This document shows positions 24,339-37,500 of a DNA stretch of 64,000 nt, piece after piece. Positions within the stretch are counted from its first letter, which is position 1, and every line of letters begins with the position of its first letter. The position numbers and the translations under genes were made by a program. The notes under the pieces were generated by a model. It did no database searches. It was not told the DNA's origin and worked only from the letters and a program-made list of their open reading frames with translations. The DNA is from Gonatopus flavifemur (Eukaryota; Arthropoda; Insecta; Hymenoptera; Dryinidae), in the NCBI GenBank assembly GCA_018340375.1, contig JAFFJZ010000010.1, forward strand, positions 10,354,001-10,418,000. The letters run 5' to 3'.

Positions 24339-24479
24339 GGTAGGGGGTCTTTTTGCCGAATAAACTTAATTCAACAATCGCTAGTCATTTCTAGAGATCA
24401 CTACGAAATCTCCTAGTGATTTCTAGAGGTGACTATCGATTGTCAAATTACAGTGTTTTCGGCAAAAAGACCCCCTACC
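24339..24479. mobile_element. MITE with 9-bp target duplication
   Basis: 141 bp with inverted ends GGTAGGGGGTCTTTTTGCCG and CGGCAAAAAGACCCCCTACC, flanked by direct repeats GTGGTGTCC (24330-24338 and 24480-24488). The boundary is ambiguous by 1-2 bp, so the duplication is 7-9 bp. The interior repeats CTAGTGATTTCTAGAG-like segments. Confidence 0.8.
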
Positions 24480-24499
24480 GTGGTGTCCCAAGTTACCCC

Positions 24500-24625
24500 A
24501 ACCAGAGATGAGTTGAAGAGATTGCTAACGAGATATGAAAATCGTAGTACAGTTTCTAATTGGCAGTATCATGTTTTCCGTTTATCTCTTCATGCTGGTT
24601 GGCTTGAATCTCTGCTACTCATCTC
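24500..24625. repeat. Fragment related to the Harbinger-like MITE at 7190
   Basis: Sequence around attggcagtatcatgttttc and cttcatgctggttggctt matches the reverse complement of about 7262-7385. No matching terminal repeats or TAA duplications were seen here, so it is a partial copy. Confidence 0.65.
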
Positions 24626-24629
24626 TGCC

Positions 24630-27600
24630 CCAACTCACTCCAAGCATTTTGGATCCGCTATTTCCAGTTCAGGGTTGGGTACGCATAATACGGTAGGTTT
24701 TATGCAAGGAATAATGTGCGCATAAAACTCATGCAGATAATGCAGATAACTAAAGGGGGTTTTCTGTATCATCTTTTTTTATGGTCAAGTTGGGTTATAA
24801 TTTTTGAACTATGAATTGTTTACCATTTCAACACTCCTAAATATCGATTTCATATATTCTGAATTTTGGATTTGAAGTCGGAATTAATTTTACAATGTTT
24901 TATGCATTTTCTGCATTTTCTGCGTATCCTACATGTTTTATGCATAATCTGCGCATAGATAACGCATATTACTTATCGCACGCGCACAGAACCCATCCCT
25001 GTTCCAGTTATAGAAACAAAATGATTGGTTTGGTACAAGTTGGAGCAACTCGGAACAGGTAGAACGAACGAACCTATTGTATTACCGCACTCACTCTAGT
25101 ATGTACCGAGCCCAATGAGCGTACATCATCATTCGGAACACTACTAAGGGTAGTAGAGAGAAGTGAATTGCCTAGAAGATCGAATTGCCGAACACACTTC
25201 CTGGTCGGTTGTATGAACAATTCAACGTACACGTACGTGCATTATCCGTATACATATATACGTGAAACAGTGCGTGCGTGGGTGTGCATGCAGGCGTTTT
25301 GTGACTCGAGGGGAAAGTACTTGTTCTTGAAACATTATGTAGAGTGGTGTCGATGGACCATTGACTATTGCGAACAATCAATCCCAGTGAAAATTTTCTC
25401 AAATAACGCAGAGCGATGGATACCTGTACAAGTGAGAATAGGTTCATAATCCAGTGAATGATCAACTCCATATAGGTATTTCGATCCAGCGCTGTATAAT
25501 ATCAGATCGAATCGGGAAACTCGTGCGTGTATCTTACTATAGTTTGTCTACATCCGTACGTGATTATGCACACATCTAAACCAACAGGAAAGAAGGGGTG
25601 AAAAAGGGACAGTAAGAACACCTGTGTGCCAAATCTACAGATCACATATGAAAATCATTTCATAGGCATCGATACCGCAAGTACAGGAATCATAGTCTTC
25701 GTTCAAATCGCTACAGAAACCTGTGTTTACCATAAAACCGACCGTACTGTCAACGATTGCTGCTGTGTCACGGAGCGTCAAACAATAATTTGGCAAAAAA
25801 TCGAACGAAAATCAAAGCGATACTCCAATTCATGCTGAAAATCTACAAGTTACGACAAACAACAATTCTATTCGATTCATAACAGTTCGATCAGGCTCAA
25901 ATTTTCCTTCCGTGTCCGTCCATTCCTCCGGGACGATCGAAACATAATATAACCTATATTATTATCTGAAAAATTGTCAACAGTGAATCAACTGACCGAT
26001 CGTTGGACAGTAGAATGTGTTTCGACGTGCAACCGATCGCAGATTATCGTACGTTTCGTTCGAATTATTATTCCTCTACCTATTGCAAATCATCTGGAAT
26101 ACGAGAGTGAACATTCCAAGTCATTTTAAATGTGGACGAAATTCCAGTATCGATTTCATTCAAATTCGAAGGGAAGTATTTCGTTTCTGATGTCGTTGCA
26201 CGTCAAATATCGGTGACAGAGAAGACGATCCTTCGGATTCAAAACATTCGAGCAATCATGTGTTGGAAGTGAATAAATTCAAGTGTTGTTGGAAAGTGTT
26301 ATGTGAATTGATCATTGAAAATAACATATACATATATATGTATATGTATAAAAAGTTGTGTCAACTTTAATTTCTGTTGTATGAAAATGATCTTGTAACA
26401 TCGTAGATGCGGTGGAAAGTGGTGGTATTCGAAGAGGATACAATTCGCAATCTCAAGAATCGAATTCTCAAGGAAAAAAGGGTACAATAATAATCTCTCG
26501 AATCCACTCGATGCACTTGATGTTCTTTCCGTTGTCTGTGTCGTGCGCGTGCACATGTCGTTGTTCCCGACTCTACTTGAACTTGGCGAGGGATAAAAAT
26601 CGAACTGAGAGCACAGAGGAAAGACAAGAGAGTGAGAGAGAAGGAGAAAGGGAGAGAAAGGAAGCGAGAAAGAGATGAATAGAGTTCGGTTGGTTTAGTT
26701 GTGTGTTGCTTTGCGGAGTCATGTGACTTTTGAGGATAGGGGAGGGGGAGTATAGCAACGATCATCGAGAATAAAAATTTGGTAATCGCGAGGAAAACAG
26801 TTTTCATCGTTCCAACATTCATGTCGGAGGAAATGAATTCAACATTTTCTCAGGAACAACATCGCGGTAGAAACTCACAAGACGAGGATATATATTTTTG
26901 GCCTCGGGCCGAAGAAAAAAGTTGAATGAAAGGAGGAGTCATCAAACCTGGCCGGCTCGGTGCCAATAACCTCTTTAAGCTAGACAACTCGCTACTGGCA
27001 TCTCTTTTTCTCTTTTCTACCTTATTGCACGATGATGCATCATTTACCCTCGTTCTATACGATACTTAATATAATTAGACCCTCTAAGTCTCGTACAAAG
27101 ATAAAACAACAAGCACACATCAATATTTCTCAGGAGGAGGAAAAGAGAGATCAAAGGAGAAAAATAGAGAAGGAAAGGGGAAGAAAGAACGTGGAAAAAT
27201 ACATTTTAACGGAAGAAGATTTCGAACGATGATGAGTTTTTCGAGGGGGTGATGATCGAACGAGGATCTTACAACGACAAGAAAAATTACATGAATTCAT
27301 AGTTCCTTCCTTGTGTGAATCATACAAACAAAGAGAGAGAGAGAGAGTTTTCCCCAGGAAAATAGAATTGGAAAACAAAGTATTTTAGGTGGACAACCGA
27401 CTACTGTCCTTCCTTTCTCAAAATTTGAGATAAAATATAAATCTTCTAGTCTCTTGCATTTGAATGAGAAGTTACGCTTTTCTTTTTCTTTTTTATATCA
27501 CCATCGTCATCACCTTCTTATCGACCTTCGTATATCGTATTTTATTGTTTTCTTAAATTCTGATTGCATTTCGATTACCTCGATAACGCGAAAAATCATA

Positions 27601-28032
27601 ATCCCGCGATCAATCAAACAAGAGGTATCCGATGATCGCATTTCGTACACGCTCTTCCAAGACTGTTTTTAATTTTAAATCAATTTCTTCGTCAATTTTC
27701 TCATTTCGCTCGAAGAGAATCAGACTGAACGTAAAACGTACATGCCCTTAGAAGAAATTAATTTATTTTATTCCGTACGGTGGCCAACCGTAACTCAATG
27801 AATTTGTCTTATTATACTAAGGACGACAATATAGAAGAAAAGAAACAACAAACTTATGATGATAAGCTTTTGGATCATCGATGAAGTTGATGGCTGAGAT
27901 CGTCGTCGGTGGTGGTTATCACCATAAAAAATCACATATCTCAACTAATGGCAAGTAATTTAAGGAGAAAAAGGGAGAGAATAAAAAAATTCATGAGAAT
28001 CATATTGTATTCGGAATTACAAATGGGCACAA
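24630..28032 (+). promoter_or_regulatory. Low-repeat region upstream of the DYRK2-type coding exon
   Basis: 3.4 kb with few transposon signatures, unlike both flanks, with polypurine stretches (about 26618-26680, 27140-27190) and CG-containing sequence. By position it should contain the promoter and 5' UTR of the kinase gene. An in-frame TGA at 27994-27996 closes the frame before the start codon. I could not define a first exon or a TATA box. Confidence 0.4.
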
Positions 28033-29181
28033 ATGACTAGCTTAACTTTGGCGGCGAGTAAGATCGAGATGCCCCTATCAAGAGCGAATTCATTCGTACC
28101 GGCAAGTGCGATTTCCAAACAGAACTACATAACAGCGGGTGAGGAAGGAGGACAAACGGGAGGCGATAGCAATCATCTACCACCGCTCAAGGGTGGCGCC
28201 GGGGGATTGGTCTCAAAACAAAGCGATTCACCGTCCGGTCAATTGACTCTCGCCGTGGCGCATGCCGTCGTAGCCACTCACTTGCCCAACTTGAGTTCAA
28301 GTGAGAACAATAGCCTGCAGAATTCAACCGCGGCTGAATGGGACCGTTTATATCTAAGCATAAGGGATCACGGGGCGCGTAATTCTCATTCGCAACCCAA
28401 CAGTCAATCCAGCAGCCCGATGGTGAAGAATGGACGTTCCGATGGTAGTTCGAGCGGGGGAGGAGGAGGAGGAGGAGGAGGGGGAGGAGGGGGCGATGGA
28501 AGCGGAGGAGGAGGAAGCGGGGGTGGAAAGCCAAAAACCATGACGATAACACCGGAAATCGTGATGAAACTTTACATGAATAAACTCACCCCTTACGAAC
28601 ATCACGAGATATTTAGTTACCCGGAGATATATTTTATCGGAGCCAACGCCAAGAAGAGACCCGGCATCATCGGTCGTCCCAATAATAACGAATACGATAA
28701 TGATCAAGGCTCGTACATACACGTACCTTACGATCACGTTGCCTACAGATACGAGGTACTCAAAGTTATTGGCAAAGGTTCTTTCGGTCAAGTCGTGAAA
28801 GCTTACGATCATAAAACTCACGAACATGTGGCACTGAAGATGGTTAGAAACGAAAAGAGGTTTCATCGGCAAGCCCAAGAGGAAATTAGAATATTACGCA
28901 AGTTACGTGAACAGGACAAGGACAATACCATGAACATAATTCACATGTTCGACTCGTTTACTTTCCGCGGTCATATGTGCATCACCTTCGAACTGCTCAG
29001 TATTAATCTTTACGAATTGATCAAGAAAAACAAATTCCAAGGCTTCAGTTTACAACTCGTCAGAAAATTCTCACATTCTCTGCTCCAGTGCCTCGATGCG
29101 CTTCACAAAAATAAAATTATACACTGCGATATGAAGCCTGAAAACGTATTGTTGAAACAACAAGGACGAAGCGGTATCAAG
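28033..29181 (+). CDS. DYRK2: DYRK2-type dual-specificity kinase, first coding exon (partial)
   Basis: 383 codons ending at a donor (AAG|gtagga); the gene continues beyond. N-terminal low-complexity region includes 13 consecutive Gly (142-154). A NAPA-like segment follows ([20 protein letters not shown], then [18 protein letters not shown]), then the DYRK-homology box ([20 protein letters not shown]). The kinase domain starts near 240: Gly loop [13 protein letters not shown] (247-252), catalytic-site Lys K269 in VALK, alpha-[11 protein letters not shown], and the catalytic loop [11 protein letters not shown] with D366; HCD instead of HRD is typical of the DYRK family. The exon ends at GIK, so the DFG segment, activation loop (with the autophosphorylated YxY) and C-lobe are encoded elsewhere. 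DYRK2-class kinases autophosphorylate during translation and prime substrates such as those of GSK3 (established knowledge). The start is supported by an in-frame stop 39 nt upstream. Confidence 0.93.
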
Positions 29182-29729
29182 GTAGGAAAGCCAATCTTTA
29201 CTATCGAAGCGTTGGAACTTTGATTCCCTGGCGTTGATACGTCATAACGCGATGCATAGCAATTAACTTTCCATTATATTAATCGTTTATTCTTGAGAGG
29301 TGAATCACGGTGAATCATTTTCATACGTCATACGAGTGAAATTTTTTCACCTTAATGCATCGAATACTTAAGAAACTTGATTCGAAATATCGAGTTCGAG
29401 TATTGGGATGATCGTCGCCTCTCAGGCGATAACGATACGCCACTGACGGAGGGCTAAGAATATCGGGCTATAATATTTACATTCCTCAACGATAACAAAT
29501 GTTTCCATATAAAATCACGTGTCTCGTTTTGAATCGAAGATATATTAAGTTTGAATCAGATCCATGGTGACTCAAAAACGAATTTGAGATATTCAAGAAA
29601 ATCAATGATGGTGCGATGATCGACCGATTCCACGACATAATATGCGCTTTTTTCCTGATGCTTATTCAACGGTATAGATGAAAAGAATGATAAATTATCA
29701 GCGATACATTGTAAAATAACTAATCATTG
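29182..29729 (+). other. Start of the DYRK2-type intron
   Basis: Begins with the donor gtaggaaag. No further coding sequence for the kinase is recognisable here or in the rest of the window (no DFGSS-type segment found on +). The 8-bp AATCATTG at 29722-29729 is the left target duplication of the next element. Confidence 0.5.
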
Positions 29730-31034
29730 CAGGGTTGGCAAAAACCCGGGTTTTTCCTCTGAAAATTCAACCCACTGGGTTTTTGTGGGTTTTTGCGGGT
29801 TTTATAGGACTTTATTGGGTTTTTCCGGGTTTTTCTGGGTTTTATTACATTGACTCTATTTATTAATTTATAAAAGAATTTTTTGTTCAACAAATTATTT
29901 TTAATCATTCGAATGAAAATCATTTGTTTAATCGTAGATTTTTTCAGGAAGGAAACAATTATAAGTCTCAATGCACTATTCTCAGTTTCAGTTTAGTAAT
30001 GTTTTGATTAAACTTGATTCGACTGATTTTTATATCAGAAATTAATTGAATGGCTCTCAAGAATATTTCATAGAGTAACTATCAAGAATTAAATCATTCA
30101 ATCACTAACTTTTGGCGTCTAATTTCAATATTGTCAAGACATTGGGAATTGAAAAAAATTTTTCACAGTGAATGATTGGAATTGGATTGATCTGGATTCA
30201 AAATCGAATGGATTAATTCATCAACTTCATGTTGTTATTTTTCTGGAATTATTAAATTATATTTGGCATATAAAAAGTCATTATACAGTTGAGAATTTTC
30301 ATTATGTTTAAATTCACATATTCAACATGTCTCAAACAGTTCAACCAAATGTTTTTATTATCTTAACATAATGCTTCTATGTTGAACTGTAACATCACTG
30401 TTAAAAATTTCTTGAAATTTCATTCATTTTTCAAGTACACTTGTAAATGAGATTTCATATTTTTATTAATTGAATAAGGAATTCAGTTACATCTAATTGA
30501 ATTTTTAAATCTTTACTGCATTATATATTATATTATCCATAGCAGTATAGTTTATTAATTGAATTTTCATTCATATGTAATTGAAATGTCAGTCACCACC
30601 CTATACTATTATGAGCAATGGAATGTAGTGAAAATTGAAAAATCAATAACATGTTACTGAATTCTTAATTCAATCACCAAGAGTTGGAAATTTAATTTAC
30701 AAGTGTACTTGAAAAAGATGTATAATTTAATAATGGTTTTCTTCTCATGGCATTTATTCAATTCCAATGTAGAAATTCGAATATAATTGATATAATGAAT
30801 GTGTACAATAATTTCATAGTATTGAATTCTTCAACACAATCATTTTTTGAACAAATATGTATGAAGATACAATAAATGCTTGAATAAAAGTTTGCAATTA
30901 TATTACTTTTATTGAATTCATTTTCCTCGTATAAAGTGGGTTTTTCACGGGTTTTTCATGGGTTTTTTCAACGTGGGTTTACCCGAAAAAACCCAGTGGG
31001 GACAATTGGGTTGGGCCCATTAGTGCCAACCCTG
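29730..31034. mobile_element. 1.3 kb non-autonomous hAT-like element
   Basis: Ends CAGGGTTGGCA and TGCCAACCCTG (31024-31034) with perfect 8-bp direct repeats AATCATTG (29722-29729; 31035-31042). Both ends carry clusters of GGGTTTTT motifs (about 29745-29850 and 30940-31000), like subterminal transposase-binding repeats. The interior is very AT-rich and non-coding. Confidence 0.9.
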
Positions 31035-31113
31035 AATCATTGGATCAATACTCATTTTATCGTGATTGAAAAAATAACATTTCAACCATCAATGGTCCAT
31101 GATACCAAGAATC

Positions 31114-33681
31114 GCCCGACTAGAAATTTACCCCATGGACCAGATCAGGTAAACCTTGATCCAGATCAGGTCCTGATAAGGCAACCTCATCAGGACCTAA
31201 CAAGTCATGTCACGCTGCACTATTATGAGGACCCCATCAGGAAAGACTAATTAGGATTTTGTGAGGAATTCCTTACTAAAACCTCAAAAATAAATCAAAA
31301 CTAATCTATGAGCCTGTGTGAAAATTGCAGTTCGGTTGACAGATGTGAGGTTAAATTTATGTGATCAACAAATGGATGAATTATTTTTGTGAAATGTGTG
31401 GTGGTTATTTCTTGAATAATGTGTATCAAAAAGTCTGTTAGTAAGTGCAAAATGATTAAGTAAATCAGTCATAGCTGTTGTAACGTGTCAAAAAATCGTA
31501 ATTTGTTGATGCAGTGAAAATGAATTTTCTTCAAATACTTACATCAGCACTTCTAGGCAAAAACTCAGAGATCATATTGATTTTGTAAGAAATATGAGTT
31601 ATGAAGAACTCATTTGATCAAAAATATGTCAAAAGAATGTTCAAAATGAATAACAAAAAACTTGAATTATTCACTTGCAGCTCGTCGGATGGTTTTTTTT
31701 TTCAAATTGAAGAGCACTCTTGGAGTTGAAATTTTCAAATTTGAGGAAAAAGCCTTATCTTCTGAGTTGAATTTGTTGTTAGGGTGATAATAAACTTGTA
31801 GGAAGAGTTTGAAAGTTGAGTGGAATCTATATTGATCAGGAAAGTCCAAATCGTGTGGCAAAAGTTAGAAAATCTGTCAACTTAGCTGACAGCGCATGGG
31901 TATTCTATCAGCTTTTCTTTACTAAACCAAATGCTGGCAGGAGAAATTCATCAAAATATAGTGAATTCGAAGTGATGTGAAGTAAGAGAGGACAGATACA
32001 TGCATTGAATTTTATTAGTTATTATAAAAATGTTGATAAATATGGTAAGGCTATGTATGACTCAATGTATCGTCTCTCAATATTTTTGTTTCAATGATTT
32101 GCATTTTTGAGTGTGCATTTTCGTATCTTTTCACCAGTAACTAGTGTTAGGTTGAGAAAACATGTGTATTGAACCTGTTTCATAAATATAATAACATTTA
32201 TTTGTAGGAACATGACACAACATTATTGGAACAAAAATATGGGAAGACGACACTTTGGATCTTCTATAGTCTTTTCTTATTTTTTAGAACGTTTATAAGA
32301 ACGAATAAAATCCAATGAATATTTCGGTCCTCTCTTACTTCACATCACTTTGAATCCACTATATTTTGATGAATTTCTCCTGCCAGCATTTGGTTTAGTG
32401 AAGAAAAGCCCATGCGCCGTGAGCTAAGTTGACAGATTTTCTAACTTTTGCCACACGATTTGGACTTTCCTGATCAATATAGATTCCACTCAACTTTCAA
32501 ACTCTTCTTACAAGTTTATCATCACCCTAACAACAAATTCAACTCAGAAAATGAGGCTTCCTTCTGAAATTAACAAATTTCAACTTCAAGAGTACTCTTT
32601 AATTTGAAAAGTAAAACCATCCGTCGAGCTGAAAGTGAATAATTCAAGTTTTTTGCATTTCATTTTCAACATTCGCTTGAAATATTTTTGATCGAATGAG
32701 TTCTTCATGACCTTTATTATTACAAAATGATTGGGATTTCTGAGTTTTTTCCGAGAAATACTGATGTAAATTAATATTGATATAGATATTGTCGTTGTTG
32801 ATATTATCGTATATTTGAATAGAATTAATTGTCACCACATCAGCAACTTATGATTTTTTACATATTACAGCAGTGATAACTGATTCAATAATTCATTTTG
32901 CACTCAATAACAGATTTTTTTATGCGTATTAATCAAGAAATAACGAAAGAAGAATACTTGTTCGAAACTTATATTTGATTATGACGAAACACATATTCAT
33001 TCAGTTCATATATACTCTTTGAATAATACTCAGATGATGTGATGTGTAGGAAAGAAAAATGATGCTGAATAGTCAATAAATCAACCTTATGAGAATTGTA
33101 ATAAGTTAAATGAGATACTTATTTCGCTGGTGATGGTTGAACGTTTGCTAAGTTTTTTTCGCTGTATGCATAACGTGGAAAATCTTGTGAAATTTTCATA
33201 AGTTCCGCCTAATTAAAACCCAAATAGTTAGTTTTCAATTCACATTGAGAATAGATTGAACAAATTGTTCAACAGTTTTCAGAAGTAGGTAATGTGTTCG
33301 GAATGAAGGGATTGAATTTAAAAACAGGCACAGTTGAAAATCGTTCAAACATGTTCTTCTTATTGAAGGAAAATTTGTTTAATCAAAGAGTGTACAATCT
33401 GAAATCAAGTCTGTACATTCTTGTATTCAGTTTATCAAACTATGTCCATGATCTTTGGATGACCGAATGAGGTCCTGATGCGGATACAGCGAGGAAAACC
33501 TACTTCGACCTTTTCAGGATAATTTGAGGAAATCCTGACTAGGACCAAATGAGGTCATCCATACGTGAGTCATCCACACCTAATCCCGATCAGGACCGTA
33601 ACGGGTATTCCTTATTTCGGATGACCTTGTCAGGTCCTCATCATATGTTGGGTTAACCTGATGACAATTTCCAGTCGGGCG
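31114..33681. mobile_element. 2.6 kb foldback element with subterminal AGGTCCTGAT repeats
   Basis: Terminal inverted repeats CGCCCGACTAGAAATTT and, reversed, CGCCCGACTGGAAATT. Next to both ends are repeated CAGATCAGGTCCTGAT-like motifs (31140-31250; 33465-33660). The interior is a long inverted repeat: about 31450-31995 is the reverse complement of about 32330-32860 with scattered mismatches. No transposase frame. Open frames inside are chance. Confidence 0.8.
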
Positions 33682-34043
33682 TGAACAAAACTACAATTAT
33701 CGTTTGTCCAGTACAACAGATTTTTATACTACCGAATTGCTCCCAAACCGTACAACGAAGTTAATATTATAATCTGAGGGAAAGAAAGAAGTGAAGCATT
33801 TAAACATATTTCATAACAAAGAAAAGCTGTTGATTTCAGCAATAATAGCATGATAGGATATAGTATCCGTAGAAAACAATGCAAACATATGAGAACGAAG
33901 ACGCAAGAACTGATCATGATATTTCTCAGTATACTTTTTTACTGAATAGTAAATATTTTTGTATTGGTAAAATACATTATAAGATTGTCCCATAGTCTCA
34001 GATTTCAGTGAGATTTTTTCAATTTCATAGGTTTTGTAAGTAG
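33682..34043. other. Spacer between two foldback elements
   Basis: AT-rich, no gene or clear repeat recognised. Confidence 0.35.
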
Positions 34044-35094
34044 CCCTAGTGGAAATTCTGATATGGAAAACAATAGGTCCAGATCAGGGATGCCTGATTT
34101 CTATTCAGGGCCTGACTTGAGTATTTGATAAGGCCCTGACAAAAATGTAACGCAAGGAAAAGACAAGGTCCTGATCAGGAAAACCCATTGAATTATATAA
34201 CATACTGGAAAGAGCACTGGCGAAATTGCCTATAGGATGGAAGAAGAGATCTTTCGTCAGTGTGAAATGCAAGATGAAATAGCGTTGTTTCTTTTCAATA
34301 CATGCATCTTGAAAAGGGATGATGAATGTAAAGGGTATCTGTTTTTTTTTCTCGCACAGTGTACTCGACTGTCTCTCTTCGACGAAAAATTTTTGAATGG
34401 TGCTCATTCCAGTATATTATACAGTTCAATGGGAAAACCAAACGTTTCCCAATCAGGATCTGATCAGGGTAGTAATTGAATTCCCAATCAGGACCTGATC
34501 CGGGTGGTAGCGGAACCCCCAATCACGACCTCATCTGAGCTATATTTTAACATTCAATTCAATTTTCATGGAATTCATAAAACTTTTCATAAAATTTTTT
34601 GAAACTCCTCCAACAGAAGAAATTCTACTGATGATCCAAATAGACCTCAGTTGAACATTTAAAAACGACAGGTAAATTTCTGATGAGTCCTGTGAGAATT
34701 CTGAATAGTTCGATACAATCATCGTTCTGAATTGATCAGGTCCTGATTCGGCTGTCTTGTCGGTTATCACATGATTGAAATACGGATGAGCCAAGGCAAT
34801 TCAGATCAGGTCCTGATCAAGATATCTTGACAGTTACCTCACAATTCAAATACGGATGAGTCAAGGCGATCCTGATCAGGTTCTGATAGGAATACCATGT
34901 CTGAGTTCCTGAGAGGGAAAATCTGACTAGAACCTGTCAACAACCTTGCGTTACATTGTTGTAAGGTCCTAAATAGGATGCCATGTCAGGACCTGATAAG
35001 GTAATTCAAAGTTTTCCTTAATCAGGAGTTCCCTATTGCAACCTTACGAGGTCCATGTTTTTAATAGGGAATTCCCTGTCAAATTTCTACTAGG
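34044..35094. mobile_element. 1.05 kb element with CCCTAGTGGAAATT ends and CAGGTCCTGATC repeats
   Basis: Left end CCCTAGTGGAAATTC, right end AAATTTCTACTAGG. Many copies of TCAGGTCCTGATC-type motifs occur at 34075-34190 and 34440-35060, in both orientations. Same family as 31114-33681. A degraded piece of its right end is repeated at 49668-49799. Confidence 0.7.
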
Positions 35095-35106
35095 AAGGTT
35101 TTGAAT

Positions 35107-35480
35107 TAGTGTTGCCGCGATATTATCGTCGATAATTAAAGAATAATCGATTATCTCAATTCTTACACGTTCCTATGGAATATATAATCCACGAATCTTC
35201 GATTATGCTCATGATGAAACGGAATAATGAATGATCCCAGACTTGTACACAAAATAAACCAAGATATGCTTCCATTTATCGTTACGATATATCGATAATT
35301 ATCGTTACGATAGTGTAAGAATATTTTGATTTATTTTGTTTAAAAGACCAAGATAATCCATTATCCCGTTTCATTTCGTGCACAGTCGAAGATCTACGCG
35401 TTAAAAGTTCCATGAAAACCTGTCAAAATTAAGGTAATCGATTATTTCTGAATTTCGACGATAATATCGCGGCAACACTA
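35107..35480. mobile_element. hAT-type MITE with 8-bp target duplication
   Basis: 374 bp with near-perfect ends TAGTGTTGCCGCGATATTAT and ATAATATCGCGGCAACACTA, flanked by direct repeats TTTTGAAT (35099-35106; 35481-35488). The inside holds repeats of ATCGATAATTATCG-like palindromes and a second inverted pair (aataatcgattat / gtaatcgattatt). Non-coding. Confidence 0.9.
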
Positions 35481-35488
35481 TTTTGAAT

Positions 35489-37500
35489 GTAAACGTGATT
35501 GAAAGAAAGGTGTAAAATGATCAATTTCAGAGCCGACTCGAACCAATCCATTGAAAGCTCCATAAGTGAAGACGAAAGACATTCAGATTGGACCGTGTTT
35601 TATTTTTGACTAATAGAACCAGAACAGAAAACCATTCTATGGATTCCTGTGTGCCATTGTAAAGCTACAACCTTCTGTTATTTTTTGGGGAAGAAAATTT
35701 CTTGATTACTCGAAAACATTATGCAGCTGAAACTAGCGGAGTTGCACTCTAGCTCATCGTAGGATCGTCGTAGGATGATGAAACCGACACCAATGAGATT
35801 TTTGAATCGTAATCCTTGAAAATATGTATTTTGAATAAATTGAAATTCACATTACCTCAGTTTACAAAAGCGTTCTACTAGTTGAAGTCTGCTTGCTTCA
35901 GCTTCGTGAAAACATCACAAAATGCAAGCGTTTTTTGTGAAATGGAAGAAATTAATTGAGTACAATCACTCGCGCAGATTGCGCCAACTCTGGAAAGTCT
36001 GCCTAAAACAGAGAAATGAATTCTACACATTAGATATATAATTTTTAGATAATATCCATTGGCTTTGATCAGTTTGCCGTTGATGAATAGGAACAATTAG
36101 GAAAATTGTTTTTAATTAATCTGATTTCAACAGTTTACAACATAATCCATCAGCGCATCCTTCTCTGAAATATCTGCGAAAAATACTCTATACCCTACAA
36201 AATAAGGATATATTCTATGAGGTATTCACGAGTTCGCAACGCTTCCGTTATATAACTAGTACAAAACTAGCCACCTCATCAAAGGACCTTTGATGGACAC
36301 TCCTTGTAGGACACGCGTAAGTGTGCAGTTTTCCGCTAGCGCAGACGTTATAGTTACTGAATAGTTGGAGTATTTCTACTGGAGTAGCGACCTAAACTGC
36401 TCATGGGAATATTATAGGCTCGCCAGAGACTTCTTTTGAATTGAAACATCTTCCATAGCTGTCACCAATGCATCGTAATCACTGTACCGTGGTTTATCTT
36501 TCTCTCTCCCAGCCCTCTGACACTCCTTTGATCTGTTGTCAAAACTGACGTCGGAAATTTTTCCAGCCGCCAAAGGCGCTGGATATACAGTAGTTGTCGT
36601 ATCTCTCATATCCCCTCTCGTCTCCTTGCACACCTTTCCCACCGAAAAAAAATCGACTGATTGTTATCGACAACATATGAGAGTTTGGTTGTAAAATCAC
36701 TTCCACCAAGTGAATTCATTGATTTAAGGTAACGTGGTGGAATTGTAATTGGATATGAATTCGTTATTTCTGATCAAAGTTATAATTTACTTAAAATATT
36801 TGAATGAGAATTGAAATTACCTCTCAAAATTTATTTCATTTGTTTTTCTATATTCCATACGAGATCTCAAGTACGGTACTTTTCTTTCATCCTCACTGAT
36901 TTGGCCATGGGCCCTAAGGATTAATCAGATCCGTATATAGGAAACTGTACGAATCATCGATACGTATATTCAATGCAGCCCACCCCAAGCAGGATTCCAT
37001 GTGCTCTAGAGCACTTAAGTGTCATCCTATTCATATTCTATATCAAATGTTTGATCCTTCTTATTCATATCTGCAGTAACATACATCATTTCTCTGACTT
37101 CACTCCTATGTCGTAAGCTATTTGCGTCGCCTGATCCTACCCATGTGTGTATAGACCAAGTCTAGCACAAGACCTGCCGAGACTTGTCTTCAACAATTTA
37201 CCAAACTTGGCCCAGGCTTGGGAATGATAAGATTAGGACGAGCTTGCGCCAGTGGTTTTGCCAGACCCGGTCCAATTCATTTACCAACAATCAACCAACG
37301 CTTCTTATCTGAAAGCGTGAACCAATGCTTATATCTGAAAAACGGCTGTTCATCTGGACGAATGGTTCGAGGGTGTTTGATATTAAGCCTTACAAAACTG
37401 CAAAGTTTCATCAAAATCGATGATCTTCAAAATGAGCCAGACATCCTAAAATTCTGTGGAGAGTTCTTCAAAATCAGTTAATCTCCGTGTATGATTACAT
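35489..37500. other. Unassigned 2 kb stretch
   Basis: Few transposon signatures. A 76-codon minus-strand frame at 36412-36642 is rich in charged residues but I do not recognise it and see no flanking exons. Segments at 37155-37290 (CAAGTCTAGCACAAGAC, CTTGGCCCAGGCTTGG) look like subterminal repeats of another element. No confident gene. Confidence 0.3.

Noticed and set aside
26367..26822. 151-codon minus-strand frame
   Set aside because: Low-complexity Ser/Leu-rich translation of a polypurine region upstream of the kinase; no homology and no splice context.
28187..28878. Minus-strand frames of 121 and 174 codons opposite the kinase exon
   Set aside because: Antisense of a GC-richer coding exon and of its poly-Gly tract; no recognisable protein.
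36412..36642. 76-codon charged minus-strand frame as a gene
   Set aside because: No recognisable motif and no adjoining exon; left as unassigned.
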